Shown in pieces: positions 24,501 to 37,345 of a DNA stretch of 64,000 nucleotides; positions within the stretch are counted from its first letter, which is position 1, and every line of letters begins with the position of its first letter. Source of the DNA: Urechis unicinctus (lineage: Eukaryota; Annelida; Polychaeta; Xenopneusta; Urechidae); contig CM067354.1 in NCBI GenBank assembly GCA_034190875.2, positions 46,334,245 through 46,398,244 of the forward strand, written 5' to 3'. The translations under genes and the position numbers were made by a program. Under the pieces are notes generated by a model. That model had not been told where the DNA came from. It did not search any database and was given only the letters and a program-made list of their open reading frames with translations.

Positions 24501-25450
24501 GTCATAACAAAAGGCGAAGAGATTAAGCCTCAAGAGACTCCAAATGGCACCGCCTCAACCAAGAGATATATATACAGGCAAGCCTCTTCCGTCATTCCTT
24601 GCCGGTATATTTGGATGATATTGATGCAAATGCGTGGTTAGGGGCTCCTCACTAAGAATAGGTGGTTAAGTTGGACGATATGCTTGGATAGAATACTAAT
24701 GCTACTGTAATGTCGCTGGAGGAAAGGCCGGCTGACCTTCGCCTTAGGTGTGCTTTCATAGAAATGTTAGCAGTGGTTGGTTACGCAACAGACACAGAGC
24801 GAAGCAGTTGCAAAACTGGTAGCAGTCTGACTGTGGTTTCAGCATATTGAATGCAAAACATCGCATATAGCAATCGAACAGTCAGTCAGTAAAAAAAATT
24901 CACCTTAACCTAACTGGAATAAATTGATTGGTACTGTTCTATAATGGTTGGTGTTGCAATCAAAATGGAATCATTCCCCAAAAATGCCTCGTCTAGGCTA
25001 ACTGATTGTAACATTGGGATACATTGGTGCTATCTACTGAATTATACAAACAATTCATTATTGATCGTTCCGTATTATCATATGATATCAACAATAGAGC
25101 TTATAGCTATGCTTCGAGGGCTCACTCCGACTTGCTGGACTGTGAGTGCAAAATTGACTGAAACACATTGCCCTCGTCAGGTGGCGCTGTTATCAAATCA
25201 ACACAAGCACATGGGGGCGTTGATCAAGCTGGGGTTGCCGGTGGCATGTGTTTCAGATATGGAGACACCAGAATGACCTGAGCCGCTCTTGACAAAGAAA
25301 CGCCCTACAAACAGGTGGCGTATTCTCCATGATATTGTTTGACGGTTGAAGGCATTGCATGCTGCAGAACAGTGCTCCTTTATTGAGACCACCAATCAAT
25401 TTATCGTTATTGCTAAATCTTAGATAACGTAGTCTTGACTACTCGATAAT
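21521..25450. repeat. non-coding part of the duplicated LINE-containing unit, copy B
   Basis: Partner of 4291-8895 in the same orientation. It lacks the 260-bp segment of copy A (site at about 22699) and the TIR element (site at about 24340). Its internal block 25125-25375 differs from copy A. It keeps the terminal sequence CCAATCAATTTATCGTTATTGC and CTAAATCTTAGATAACG before running into a (TA)n array. No credible gene is present. Confidence 0.8.
25125..25375. other. copy-specific block near the right end of unit B
   Basis: Replaces the different 415-bp block found at 8405-8820 in copy A. It is slightly GC-richer than its flanks. GAAACACATTGCC near its left end and its inverse-like GCATGTGTTTC at about 25245 suggest a small internal inverted repeat. 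No coding signal. Confidence 0.5.
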
Positions 25451-25464
25451 GAAGCGACTACAAG

Positions 25465-25496
25465 TATGTTTATATATATATATGCATATATATAAA

Positions 25497-25554
<58 letters not shown>

Positions 25555-25580
25555 CTTATATATATATATATATATATCTA

Positions 25581-25623
<43 letters not shown>

Positions 25624-25722
25624 ATATATATATATCTCTGTATATATCTCTATATATATATATCTCTATATATATATCTATCTCTCTATATCTATATATA
25701 TCTATCTATCTCTCTATCTATA

Positions 25723-25763
<41 letters not shown>
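25465..25763. repeat. compound (TA)n / (TATC)n microsatellite
   Basis: TA array with TATCTC and TCTATC variants. Its right edge coincides with the first base of the giant palindrome's left arm, and its left side closes duplicated unit B. Confidence 0.97.
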
Positions 25764-25766
<3 letters not shown>

Positions 25767-28700
25767 ACGAGGCACATAGCCGTGAATGGTGTAACTTGTA
25801 AATGGCATTGATTGCAACACACAGAGGGAGGCATTGGCACACATGAAGTGCTCGGCTGTCAGACCGTCGAAGCCGCATAATTCGGCCCCCTCCGGCTATA
25901 TGCCATTTGAATGCGTCATTTGTTAGAAATTTCGCTATATGAGGAAGAATCGATCAGATTAGTCATTTCAGACGTGAAATGCACTATTCAGTGAGGTAGA
26001 ATAAAGATCCTGCCACATATTTGCAATTGATGCCTCTCCAAAACGAGCCAACATTAACGTAACTATTGCGCCATAGCCCACGCCCTAGCTCTCTTTTCGT
26101 TGACACTGGCGGAGAGTGTATTTAAAGGTCAACATTATGTTTCGCATTAAGTCTCATTAAGGACAGTGTCGAGCTTTGCCTTTGTTCCGCCATTTTATAT
26201 AAGCATCCCGAGCAATAACATAGTCATTAAAACCAGGCACGTTTTGCCATTGCTGTGTTTTGTCATGCAAATTCACATACAAAAAGGTAACTAGAACTGC
26301 GTAACGGCACTATATACTTTGAGGCACAATTGATCAATTTGTGATCTATGATTTGCGAACGAACACGACGCATCAGTGCATGTAACAACTGGAGGAGGGC
26401 GTTTATTAACAAGATACAACTAAGGGACATTTATGATTAACATTTATGCCACAAAACGAAAAGGTGCCTTTTGTTGCCACTTCGTCTTTTTATTGTCCGT
26501 GGTCTCCTGCTCTGACCGTTTGTTAAAGGCGAAACAGCTCTTACAAGAATGTCATTAGTATGTTTCGCACTTGTCCACAACAAAACAATAGCAATAGGTT
26601 CGCTTTGCATTGTACCTGATGGGGTCCAGTGGTGACTGTGCATTGTCCGTTGTTGACTGGCTACTCTGCGATGTGTCACCCGTGAGAGGGATCTGTTCAG
26701 CTATTACTAAAGTGGCTGAAGCCAACCAATCTTGCTAGATAAGTGGACGCAAAGTCTAGCTTGCTGCGCACCCTAACCCCAAACCGACGATATTACCAGT
26801 GATTCAGAGAGAAAGCTGCACTAAAATGATTTTAAAACGTTGGCTGTGGCGTTAATTGTACATAATTGGTCGGGGATGCTTTATCGATTCTATCCAATGG
26901 CACAATGGTGCATCTAGTCGGCAGCATTAGATATATTATAGTTTATGCTACCTTCGATAACAGAGTGTGTGTAGGCGCGTCTCTTAAAATATATTTAGTA
27001 TTGATTATAACAAGCTGAGTATAGAGTGAGCACAGATTCAATCACAACTCGAAATAAAACGATTGCAGACTGGTGACTTCTAAAACATCTGGCGCTTTCT
27101 CAAGAAATTTCCTTATGAAAGGTTAATATATACTTTTCCCCCTAATGATTCCGGTTCATGTTGACCTCAACAGAGCAAATGCATCATGCGCAGAGCAAAA
27201 GGATTGCCCATATTGAGCTTCGAGCACATTGGTTATGGAGTTATATCGACAGATACACAGCTTGTTAGTGTACAGTATAAATGCATGATGATAGCTGACA
27301 TGAGCTCATTCGTCGTGGTGGCTGCCCGTGGGACATTTTAGATGTGATCAATCGTGACTTGGTCATTCACGTTCATCTACATCAGCGGATCTCCATATAA
27401 TTATTCTGCAGTTGGCGTAATGGGGATAACGGATACAAAGCTTCCGATGAATTTGTCGTGAGAATGTTCCCCATGACAGGTTTTAGTCTTCCTCTATTCG
27501 TCCACATTTTCTGACGATGTAATTTCTCTCGATCGACACGTGCCATTTATCTAAGCGATATGTAATTGTGACATCAGATGTACAGTGTTATGTTGCGGGA
27601 GTTTCCTACATCCTAATGTTATTAAATAGACGATACGTATTCGAACAAAACACAAGGTTAGCAATTGCACGCATCTCACACTCAGATGCTCTGGCATTAC
27701 GGAAAATATGTAAGGACCGAATATCGATTCTGGTGTAGCCCCTTTGTAAAGTCAATACTTAGAATGCGACACTACAATACTACATCGAAAGGCAAATGTG
27801 TTTGGCCATAAAATTGTCTATTAACCGACAGCGCGTTGCATTAAATTTCAGTTTACAACTCGTTTATGCTATACAACGTTAGAAAGAGCTCCATGATTTT
27901 ATAGACACTAAGCAAGCAACATGCTTCGGTAAAGTTTATACCCTCTCATGGTAGTTCCAAATAAAACGTATTCGTTTCCTGGTATTTTAGGTAAGGCATC
28001 ACTTGACAACTGATGAATAATTTAGCGACACAATGACCTGATTGCTGTTGAAAAAATATACGACGTATAAATATGTCTGACTGTGGCTCATTATAGTTCA
28101 CTCCAAATGATGCTCTGGGACCCCAAAGTGTTGATTAATCTACATGTAAAATGTGTACTCTATAGATACTGGCCATTGACAATCTACTACACCACGATAT
28201 TGCCCTATTGCATTTGATCTATAGCATACATCTTGTGTCGGTTAATAGTGTTATTCTATCAAAGTAGTGTTTGTGGCTGCATAAACCATCATTTTGGGCG
28301 TATTAAGCCATATACATGTAGTCATCTATGTATCAAAACACAACAAGGTGTAATGACCATCGAGGACATATGATGGGGATTAGTAAGATATTATTAATCC
28401 ACGACCTAGTGTAGTACAATGTCAATAAGCCTGCTTCAATAAATGGGCACATTCATGACAATTTATTCCGACCAAGACGATGTCAATTCAACTTAAGCTA
28501 ATGTAACTGTCAAGGCATCGGCTTTATTTCATCAATGAAGCTACCATTGTCCGCTATCTGATTGCTACCTACTATGCTTTGCACTTAATAAGATCACAGC
28601 CAGTGGTGCCTTGGTATTGTGCACTATTTATCCACTTGTCATACACGGTAAAATGTTGCAAAGCGAACCTCTGTTTGCCGTTTGTACTGCAATAACAACA

Positions 28701-30060
28701 TGACAAACTTGGATAGGTGTATGGAAATAACAGATCCAACGTTTATTGCGTTCGGCAAGGCTCTAGATTTCCGCCATTTTCTGGCGCAATGCTATTCGGT
28801 ACCCAGTACCAAACAGACGGTCGTGTTTATCAATTCGAAATTGCTTTCCATAAGACCTACCTTGGTTGCGCAGTCCAAATATTGCGTTCTAAATGTTTGG
28901 CTTATCTGGTAGTTATGATTGGCAAAATATGACACATCTACATTTAAGCAATTAGCATAAGATATGCAGTGTGTGTAGAATCATCAATTGCACTGAATGC
29001 ATTAAAACTGTGTTAGTCAGAACTTGGGCACCAATTGTCTGAATTTCACACATTCATGAGCATTCATGCACCAGCTGTGGCATCACTAATTATATAAATA
29101 TGCAACTCACATGTATCAACACTGTATCTATTATAGAGGGCGCTTATGTCATCAAGCCATTCCTTATCCGTAGATATTATGACATTGCTACATCTTTGGA
29201 TTGCTGTCACAATGAATCGATGCACATTGATTTGACCACATATGAGTGATATAGATCAATCAATGGTGTTGGACTGGGGGTGGGGGAATAATATTGTCAC
29301 ATTTCTGCTCCGAAGGGTCATCACATAATACGAAAAGCACACACGGTTATAGTGACTACGTTTATATTTACAATCAAGCTTCAATAATATGCAGATTGTG
29401 TTCATTCGATTGCCTTAAATGGAAGATTTACCTTAGAAAAGAGGTGAACAACATTTTGTATACTAACGCCATGGAGCGATTACAGCTCCTTATGTTTACT
29501 TGGTAATGAACTGCAAATAATTTGTGCGATAAATGATTTAATAGACAATGGTGAAGGTGTAGATACTCGGTAGCGGATATAAGGTTGTCTGTTAATTAAC
29601 ATAAGTTTGACGACCACCTTGAAGTAGATTGCCCCGCCGTGCCTAATAAATGACACACGAGTTGAACATAGTGGATTTTGCGCAGACCGGGATTTATACT
29701 ATTACCGCTGAATATTCGTTGTGTTCTATCCTTGCAATAACGATTAAGCCGTCAATATCTTGTATGGAGATACAGCTCCGATGTCTGTTAATCGATGCAT
29801 GCTGTTGACATCAGTCAGACCCAGAATACTGCTGACAGAGTGACGAAGAGCAAAATCGGACGATTATTTGTACCGGTAGTGGTAGAAGAACCCCTATAAT
29901 GGAACAACAATCTACAGCCGTTTCACCTAATTGAGCTGCATATCATTTTCCAGGCGGAACAGCATTTGCCTTTCTCAGCAGATGTAAAATTGAACTAACA
30001 GATTGCTCAATATCCAGACTACTGGAATACATCACACACTCATATAGCCATATTCTCAAA
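25764..30060 (+). repeat. left arm of a 9-kb imperfect palindrome
   Basis: The whole segment aligns with the reverse complement of 30311-34778. Anchors run in mirrored order. They are GAGGCACATA at 25770 with 34769; GAGGGAGGCATTGGC at about 25826 with 34710; the block at 26100-26400 with 34100-34400; TAAGAGACGCGCCTACAC-type sequence near 26975 with 33280 and 33440; the block at 27650-27740 with 32500-32620; the block at 29150-29290 with 30890-31020; and the block at 29640-29830 with 30380-30560. Blocks differ at roughly one base in five to seven and carry many indels. No protein-coding signal exists. The outer end reads TGTCACGAGGCACATA next to TA. Confidence 0.9.
28670..28960 (+). repeat. 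segment shared by left arm and third copy, absent from right arm
   Basis: Between the TCTGTTTGCCGTTTG block and ACACATCTACATTTAAGC the left arm has about 290 bases with no partner in the right arm. The same segment occurs in reverse orientation at about 54170-54480 in the third copy, with CAACATGACAAAC and TTATTGCGTT as shared words. The right arm therefore lost it. Overlapping frames here (28682-28912 and 28717-28932) are not supported as genes. Confidence 0.75.
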
Positions 30061-30310
30061 CGTCAATTACTTCATTCCCTCGAGTCTGCTGCCACTTCCA
30101 AACCCATCCCTTGCGTCAAATTACGAAGGGGCTTTCAATCATTCATGTCTCTTTTTCAACTCATTGCATGTATCATTTTATCATGCGTGAGGCGATTGAT
30201 GTACTTGTTCAATGATAGCAAACATGAAACCATGTGTCTGTACACCCGTCTTTAAACCTAGGTCTAATATTCTCCTGCTTGATATACAGCATAGGTTGCA
30301 CAACGACGTT
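30061..30310. other. spacer at the centre of the palindrome
   Basis: About 250 bases separate the innermost paired blocks, TATAGCCATATTCTCAAACG at about 30044 and the reverse complement of TTTGAGGATATGGCTATA at about 30310. I see no similarity to either arm and no coding signal. Confidence 0.65.
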
Positions 30311-33300
30311 TGAGGATATGGCTATATGGGTGTGTGACGTAATCCGATAGTCTGGAAATTGAGCAATCTGACTGATATCAACAGCATGCATCGATAACTA
30401 CACGTCGGAGCTGTATCACCATGCAGAATGTTGACGGCTTTATCGTCATTGCAACTATTCAAAAAAGAAGAGCATTCCGCGATAACATCATGAGTCCAGG
30501 TCTGAGAATATCCACTATGTTCAACACGTGTGTCATTTATTTGGCCCATCCATTTTAAGGTGGTCGTCGAACAGATGTCAATTAACACACAACCCTATCT
30601 TCGCTACCGAGTATCTACATCTTCATAATTGTCTATTTAATCATTTATAATGGAAATTATTTGCAGTTCATTACCACGTAAATAGGGAACTGTAATCACT
30701 TCTTCATAGACGTTTTTCCTTTTCGTTTATGGCAATACTTAGAGGCGATAATGCAAGCGTTAGCACATTCTGACACTTTGATTCAGGCGGCCGTTTTTTG
30801 TAAAGCTCCTTACATAAGAGTGATTGTAAAGATGATCGTAGTTACTATTACAGTGTGTGCTTATGTGATGACTCGCTACTTTCTGTGTGGAAATATGACA
30901 ATATTACTCCCCCATCCACAGCCCAACACCATTGATTGATCTGTATCACTCATATGTGTTCCAATCAATTTGCAAGGATTCATTGTGACAGCAATCCACA
31001 GATGTAGCAATGTCATAACATCTATGGACATAAGCGTCTTTAAACGACAAGGTTTAATATTGGAGTGGGCACTTGATTTTATTTCTGCTGGGTCCACTTT
31101 AATGTTCATGCAGAGGACATTCAATATATACACCAATAGCCTTTATTCGCTGAAATATGTTAAATGACTAGTTTTATACTTCCAAAGGAATTCATGTCAC
31201 ACACTTATCTCTTTACATTTGTTCCAGCTTACCTGGATTCATTGATATCATGACCCCGTAGATAGTGCCCTTTAAAATAGATACAGTGTTGATACATGTG
31301 AGCTGCATGTTTATATACTAAGTGTTTGTATCATTAGTGATGGATAAAAACTGCCGAAATTCCACTTCATCTGATGATGCCACAGCTGGTGCTTTAATGT
31401 TCATGAATATATGAAATTCAGACAATTAGTGCCCAAGTACTGATTAACGCAGCTGTAATATAGTCAGTGCAATTGATGATTTTACCCACATATTGCAGTG
31501 GTCGCAAACGAACGTCAAACAGAGGTTCGCTATGCAACATTTTACCGTGTATGACTAGAGGATAACTGTGCACAATACCATATCGAGGCACCACTTATTT
31601 AGCGCTAAAAGCATAGTAGGTAGCAATCAGATAACGGACAATGGTGGCTTCATTGATCAAATTAAGCAGATGCCTTGACAGTTACATTAGCCTATATTGA
31701 ATTGACATTGTCTTCCCCGGAATAAATTGTCATGAATGTTTCCGGTTATTGAAGCACACCATTGTACTTCACTAGGTCGTGGACTAATAATATCTCACTA
31801 ATACCCATTATATGCCCTCGATGGTCATTACAGCATGTTACATTTTGATTCATGGTTGACTACATGTATATGGCTAATACGCCCAAAAGGATGGTAGATG
31901 CAGCCACAAACACTACTTGGATAGAATAACACTATTAACCGACACAAGATGTATGATATAGATCAAATGGATGCAATAGGGCAATATCGTGGTGTAGTAG
32001 ATTGTCAATGGCCAGTATCGATAAAGTACACCCGTAACAAGGCGATTGTGAATTACACGTTACCTCCATGATTCAACACTTCGGCGTCCGTGGGCATCGT
32101 TTGGAGTGAACTATAAATAGCCACAGTCAGACACGTCGTCCGTTTTTTAACAGCAATTAGCTCATTGTGTCGCCACACTATTCGCCAGTGGCCAAGTGAA
32201 GCCTCACCTAAAAATACCAGGACACAAATTCGTTTTATTTGAAATACCATGGGGGGTAATAAAATTTACGAAAGCATGTTGCTTGTTTAGTTGTGTCAAT
32301 AAAATGATGGAGCTTGTCCGAACGTTGTACGGCATATGTGATTTGTAAACTGAAATTTAAGGCAAAGTATAATATATTCTGCAAAGCAATGCTAATAAAA
32401 CAGGGTTTTCGGTTAATAGACAATTTTATTGGCAAACACCTTTGCCTTTAGATGTAGTATTGTGGTATCGCTTTCTAAGCATTGGCACCACAGAGGGGCT
32501 ACACCATAATCGTAGTCGATATTTGGTCCTTACATATTTTCAGTAATGCCAGAGCATCTGGGCGTGAGATCTGTGGCAGCATGCTATACGAATGTTCTTT
32601 AGTCCTTGTAAAATTGCTAACCTTGAGTATTTTCGAGTATGTATCGTCTTTTTATAACATCAGGATGTAGGAAACTCCCGCAATTAAATATCACTCGGGA
32701 GAAATTTGATAAATGGCACGAGCCGAATGAGAGTGTATTCATCGTCACAAATCGTGGACGAATAGAGGTCTTAAACCTGTCATGGATGCGCATTCTCATG
32801 ACAAATTCATGGGAAGCTTTGTATCCGTTATCCCCATTACGTCAACTACAGAATAATGTATATGGGGATCCACTTATAGTGCACCGCTGATGTGGATATA
32901 TGTGAATGACCTGCTCTGCGATTGATCACATATGAAATGTCCCCGGGCAGCAACCACGACGAATGAGCTCATGTCAGCTGTCATCATGCATTCATACTGT
33001 ACACTAACAAGCTGCGTATCTGTCTATATAACTCAGTAACCAATGTGCTCGAAGCTCAATATGGGCAATCCTTTTGCTCTTCGCATGATGTATTAGCTCT
33101 GTTGAGGTCAACATGAACCGGAAATCATTTTGTCGCGGCCTATTAGGGGTAAAAGTATATACTAACCTTTGACAAGGCACTTTCTTGAAAAAGTCGCCAG
33201 GCTGCATTCGTTTTATTTTGAGCTGTGATTGAAAATGTGCTCACTCTATACTCAGCTCTAAATATATTTTAAGAGACGCGCCTACACGTACTCTGTCATT

Positions 33301-34778
33301 TAAGGTATATACTAACCTTTGATAAGGAACTTTCTTGATTGAAACCAGCATTCCCATTGCTTTATTTTGAGCTGCGATGGAAACTGTGCTCACTTATACT
33401 CAGCTTGTTAAAATCAATACAAAATATATTTTAAGAGACGCGCCTACACGTACTCTGTCATCGAAGGTAGCAAAAACCATAATATATCTAGTGCTGCCGA
33501 CAAGATGCACCATTGTGCCATTGGATTGAATTGATAAAGCATCCCTGACCAATTATATGCAATTATCGCTAAAAAAACATCACTGCCAACGTTTTCAAAA
33601 TCATTTTTGTACAGACTTTCACTCTGAATCAACGGTAATCGTCGGTTTGGGGTTAGGGTGCGCAGCAAGGTAGACCTTGCGTCTACTTATTCATGAAGGC
33701 ATGTTGCTTTTCAGCCACTTTAGCAATAGCCGAACAAATCTCTCTGACGGGTGACACATCGCTCAGTAGCCAGTCAACAACTGACGATGCACAGCCACCA
33801 CTGGACCCCATCAGATACAATGCAAGGCGAACCTATTGCTATTGTTTTGTTGTGAACCAGTGTGAAACATACTAAAGACATTCTTGTAAGAGCTGTTTCG
33901 CATTTAACAAACGGTCAGAGCAGGAGACCATGGAAAATAAAAGGACGAAGTGACAACAAAAGGCACCTTTACGTTTTGAAGTTCAATGTGGCAACTGTAT
34001 GCCCCGACCGCCAATCTCAGCAAACTCTAATTGGCTGAAGGACTGTAACTGGGAAATAAATGTTATTTATAAATGTCTGTTATTTCTATTTTGGTTATAA
34101 ACGCCCTCCCCCAGTTGTTACATGCACTGATGCACGTCCGCAAATCATCGATCACAAATTGATCAATTGTGCCGCAAAGTATATAGTACATTTTGCAATT
34201 CTAGTGATCTTTTTGTATGTGAATTTGCATGACAAAACACAGCAATGGCAAAATGTGCCTGGTTTAAATGACTATGTTATTGCTCGGGATGCTTATATAA
34301 ATGGCGGGACACAGGCAAAGCTCGACCCGGTCCTTCTTGAGACTTAATGCGACGCACAATGTTGACCGTTAAATGCGCACTCCGCCAGTGTCAACGTAAA
34401 GAGAGCTAAGGCGTACGTTATGGCTCAATAGTTCCAGTACGTTGATGCTGACTCGTTTTGGAGAGGCGTCAAACGCATGCAAGTGCAATGGTTGCAATGG
34501 AGCGGATGCAATTGCAAATATGTGGCAGGATCTTTTTTATACCTCACTAAATAGTGCGTTTCACGACTGAAACTACTAATCTGATCGATTTTTCCTCCAA
34601 TAGAAACATTTCTAACCAACGACGCATTCACACCGCATATAGCCGAAGCACATTGAAACGAGCCGAATCATGCGGCGTCGACGGCCGAGCACTTCATGTT
34701 TGCCAATGCCTCCCTCTTTGTGATGCTATCAATACTATTTAAAAGTTGCACCAATCACGAATATGTGCCTCCTGACAT
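30311..34778 (-). repeat. right arm of a 9-kb imperfect palindrome
   Basis: Reverse complement partner of 25764-30060. Its outer end reads TATGTGCCTCCTGACA followed by TA, so both outer ends have the form TA-TGTCA. This would fit a TA target duplication, but the flanking sequences are too different to prove insertion. It differs from the left arm by a private 160-bp tandem duplication (33143-33465) and by loss of the 290-bp segment found at 28670-28960. No gene was found in it. Confidence 0.9.
33143..33465. repeat. 160-bp tandem duplication within the right arm
   Basis: Two units, about 33148-33302 and 33303-33462, share GTATATACTAACCTTTGA, TTTATTTTGAGCTG, AAATATATTTTAAGAGACGC and CTACACGTACTCTGTCAT. 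The left arm has the sequence once (about 26965-27150), so the duplication arose after the arms separated. Confidence 0.85.
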
Positions 34779-34879
34779 AATGAGAACAACCATCCTGCCA
34801 GCTATAAAGATCTAAACAATGATAAAAATAACTACCGAACGAAATCATACCATAGGTATGTAGCGTGAAATAAAGCCTG

Positions 34880-34907
34880 CCTATCTATCTATCGATCTAT
34901 CTATCTA
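34880..34907. repeat. (CTAT)n microsatellite
   Basis: About seven units of CTAT with one ATCG variant, in the gap between the palindrome's right end and the Harbinger-derived segment. Confidence 0.9.
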
Positions 34908-34956
34908 ATAAGTGTACGTCAACGCAGGCAACATACGCTCTTCAATGTCAAATGAA

Positions 34957-35632
34957 TGTAAAGGAGCTGAGCAGCCTCATTCATGTTTTAGATGTAGGGA
35001 TGGAAACGGTAAGGATGCTACATCTTTGTGGACTTCTTTTTTAGATAAGAAATACAGAAATGTTAATGAGAAGGCGAGACGCAAAGCATGATTAACATGC
35101 TCATATATACCATATCATGCTCACGTCACAGTAATGCATCCAGATAAAGCAAATGTCGTTCGTATAAGTAATTGCATAATGATTCCTTATGACAATTCGG
35201 CAGATTACCTCTACACTTTGCAAAACATCCAATCCAATTTCCAGAAGTAATACATGTGATCACAACAATTTTATCTCACAAATGATCAAACCCATGCCCT
35301 GTCAATTTTGTCATAAATTGTCAGCAATGGGACTATTTGCGGTACTGTGTCAGCGTGAAGGCGAAACGAATATTTCCACATTAGGACATAGCAATCACTT
35401 ATAAAGTCGGTTTGACAATGCTCTTTCGCCTCGTTTATTCGTAATTGACTTCAAGCTATCCCTACTCACAAATTTGTTAATGCTGCAATAATTATATGTG
35501 ATATCCACTGTACTTTTCTTCTGGTTCTAATGGACTGTGTTAGCAACATGGCATTATGTCCCTGTACATTACTCTTGCGATTTGCAGAAGACTCTTCCTA
35601 TTTCTGATGCAAGAAAATTGTTTTCGGATTTG
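34957..35632 (-). mobile_element. internally deleted Harbinger derivative
   Basis: Its left part (34957-35128) is the reverse complement of the Harbinger 3' flank 13519-13692. Shared words include CAAAGATG, TTTCTTATCTAA, GAGGCTGCTCAGCTCC and TTCTCATTAACA. Its right part (35465-35632) is the reverse complement of the 5' flank 11650-11855, with TAATTATATGTGAT, TGTACATTACTCTTGCGAT and TATTTCTGATGCAAGAA. The 1.6-kb transposase section is replaced by about 340 bases that recur at 55926-56220. This is the layout of a non-autonomous, MITE-like derivative. Confidence 0.8.
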
Positions 35633-36889
35633 CAAATTCCATTAAGAGCATGAAGTCGTTACCAGGTATAATAGAGTCTCTCGTCATGCACATGGGCGAG
35701 CGGATTTCACAGGATGGAAAGCATGATGATGTCAGAAAAAATCTTTCGATCAATTGCATTCCTCGGATGCTGCTATGGCTTTGTCGACATCGGTTATCCG
35801 AGTGTGTGCGCTAAAAGAGATACTTGACAACGAGTCGTATAAATCAAAAACAATATGTTATACATAGACGAAAAGCTAGAATTTACTATTAATGGTACCG
35901 TATAATCGTCTCTGTCGTCAGGAACCAGGCTTATTGTGTGTATATTATTGGGTCGCCATGGAATCGTGTTTCGGTTCCTTGTGTTCAGATGCAGCATGGG
36001 TCATTGCTTTTACTCTCAGTACGACGTTGCATAACCTTGTTTATAAGACAGCCTTATGAACATTTAGCCCGGCTCAGCGCCAGTTGAGAAGGACGAATGC
36101 GTAGACGTCTTGGGATGTCGATATGTAGAACAAATAGCAGAACGAACATGTGATGGTACAAAAGGGCAGTTGAGGGGACAAATAGGAGAAAATAGCAGTT
36201 GAATGTAGTGTCATATTCTAACCAAGAGCTTTGGGCTGGACTCTAGTTCACCCCATGTAAAGTGTTCAAGGTAAAACAAGTATCGACCGCAAAATAGGAA
36301 CTGTCATTATGTCTGTCGCCTCCTGCCGAATGCTGTTGGCTGAATTATCATGCAAGGAAGGAACGCAGAGCTAGTATGTATATAATATCAAGTTTCCATG
36401 TCGGAAAATATCCACGATGTAATGGATCATTCATTTTAGCCAATTGACAAGTATTCCAGACGATGTATGTTGACGATATTGAAACAAATGGACCTTAACG
36501 GATTCCACCAACTACACTAGAATTATCTACATCCTTTGCAATATTGATTTAAGCGTTTTTGCAACGTGGCATAGAGTGTGCATTTGATATTACTCCGACC
36601 CATCAGTATATCTTGCATATCTAGTGTCCAATGACGTTCGTAAAATGCCGTCAGCAAAATGTGATTCTTCTAGGCATATGTTTTTTAAGTGAACCACTTA
36701 ACGTACTATTGGCTGTAGTCGATATAACGGGTCAGCATTGTTGGTGAATTTGAAAAAAACGGAATAGTATTTGCTCTGCTTCAAGTTTGGTCACATCTAT
36801 GTTCAACGACGTCTTGTTACAGCAACCCCACTGGAACAGACAGGCTTATAAACCTACTGTTCGATTACATAGGCGCCTTTGACACGATT
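35633..36889. other. no recognisable feature
   Basis: AT-rich sequence with short frames only. I found no tandem repeat or match to other parts of the window. Confidence 0.5.
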
Positions 36890-37345
36890 TGCCTGGAATC
36901 CACCAAGCCATTCACTCACATATTATGCAGTGCAATGTTAGCCTACAAAATCACACAGAACCAAATTAATTCATATCCAAATACCATTATCAGTGCAATG
37001 ATTAGATTTCTATTTCTAACAAATATAATATTTTTGACCATATTAAAACAGTGTTTTGCTTGGGTGATTTCGATATATGATAATCAATATCTGCGTTCGC
37101 TGGTGGCGGCGAATGACCATGCTTGCACTTGTCTCATCGATGATAGATTCATAGCTCCTCAACTTATTCTGTAAATTGCTCCCTTTTATGACAAATGAAG
37201 GGTGCTACTTGATTGCATTAGCTTACGCAAACAGAATGGTGCAGAACCCATATTTACATTATGAACATTCACAAGAAGCACAAAGCTTGTGCATCAGTGT
37301 AAACAAAAGGGGTTGGCCTCAGGTGCACTTATGACCGCTCATATG
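36890..37345 (+). repeat. diverged repeat, partner of 56405-56720
   Basis: Shared words in order are TGACAAATG(A/T)AGG, GCTACTTGAT or GCTGCTTGGT, GCAAACAGAATGGTGC, AACCCATATTT, CAGGTGCACTT and ACCGCTCATATG. Both members also lie a similar distance downstream of a Harbinger-derived segment, so they may belong to one larger composite repeat. It is non-coding. Confidence 0.7.

Noticed and set aside
25764..34778. The palindrome as a Maverick/Polinton or other large coding transposon with long terminal inverted repeats
   Set aside because: No polymerase, integrase or capsid-type frame lies between or within the arms, and the central spacer is only about 250 bp.
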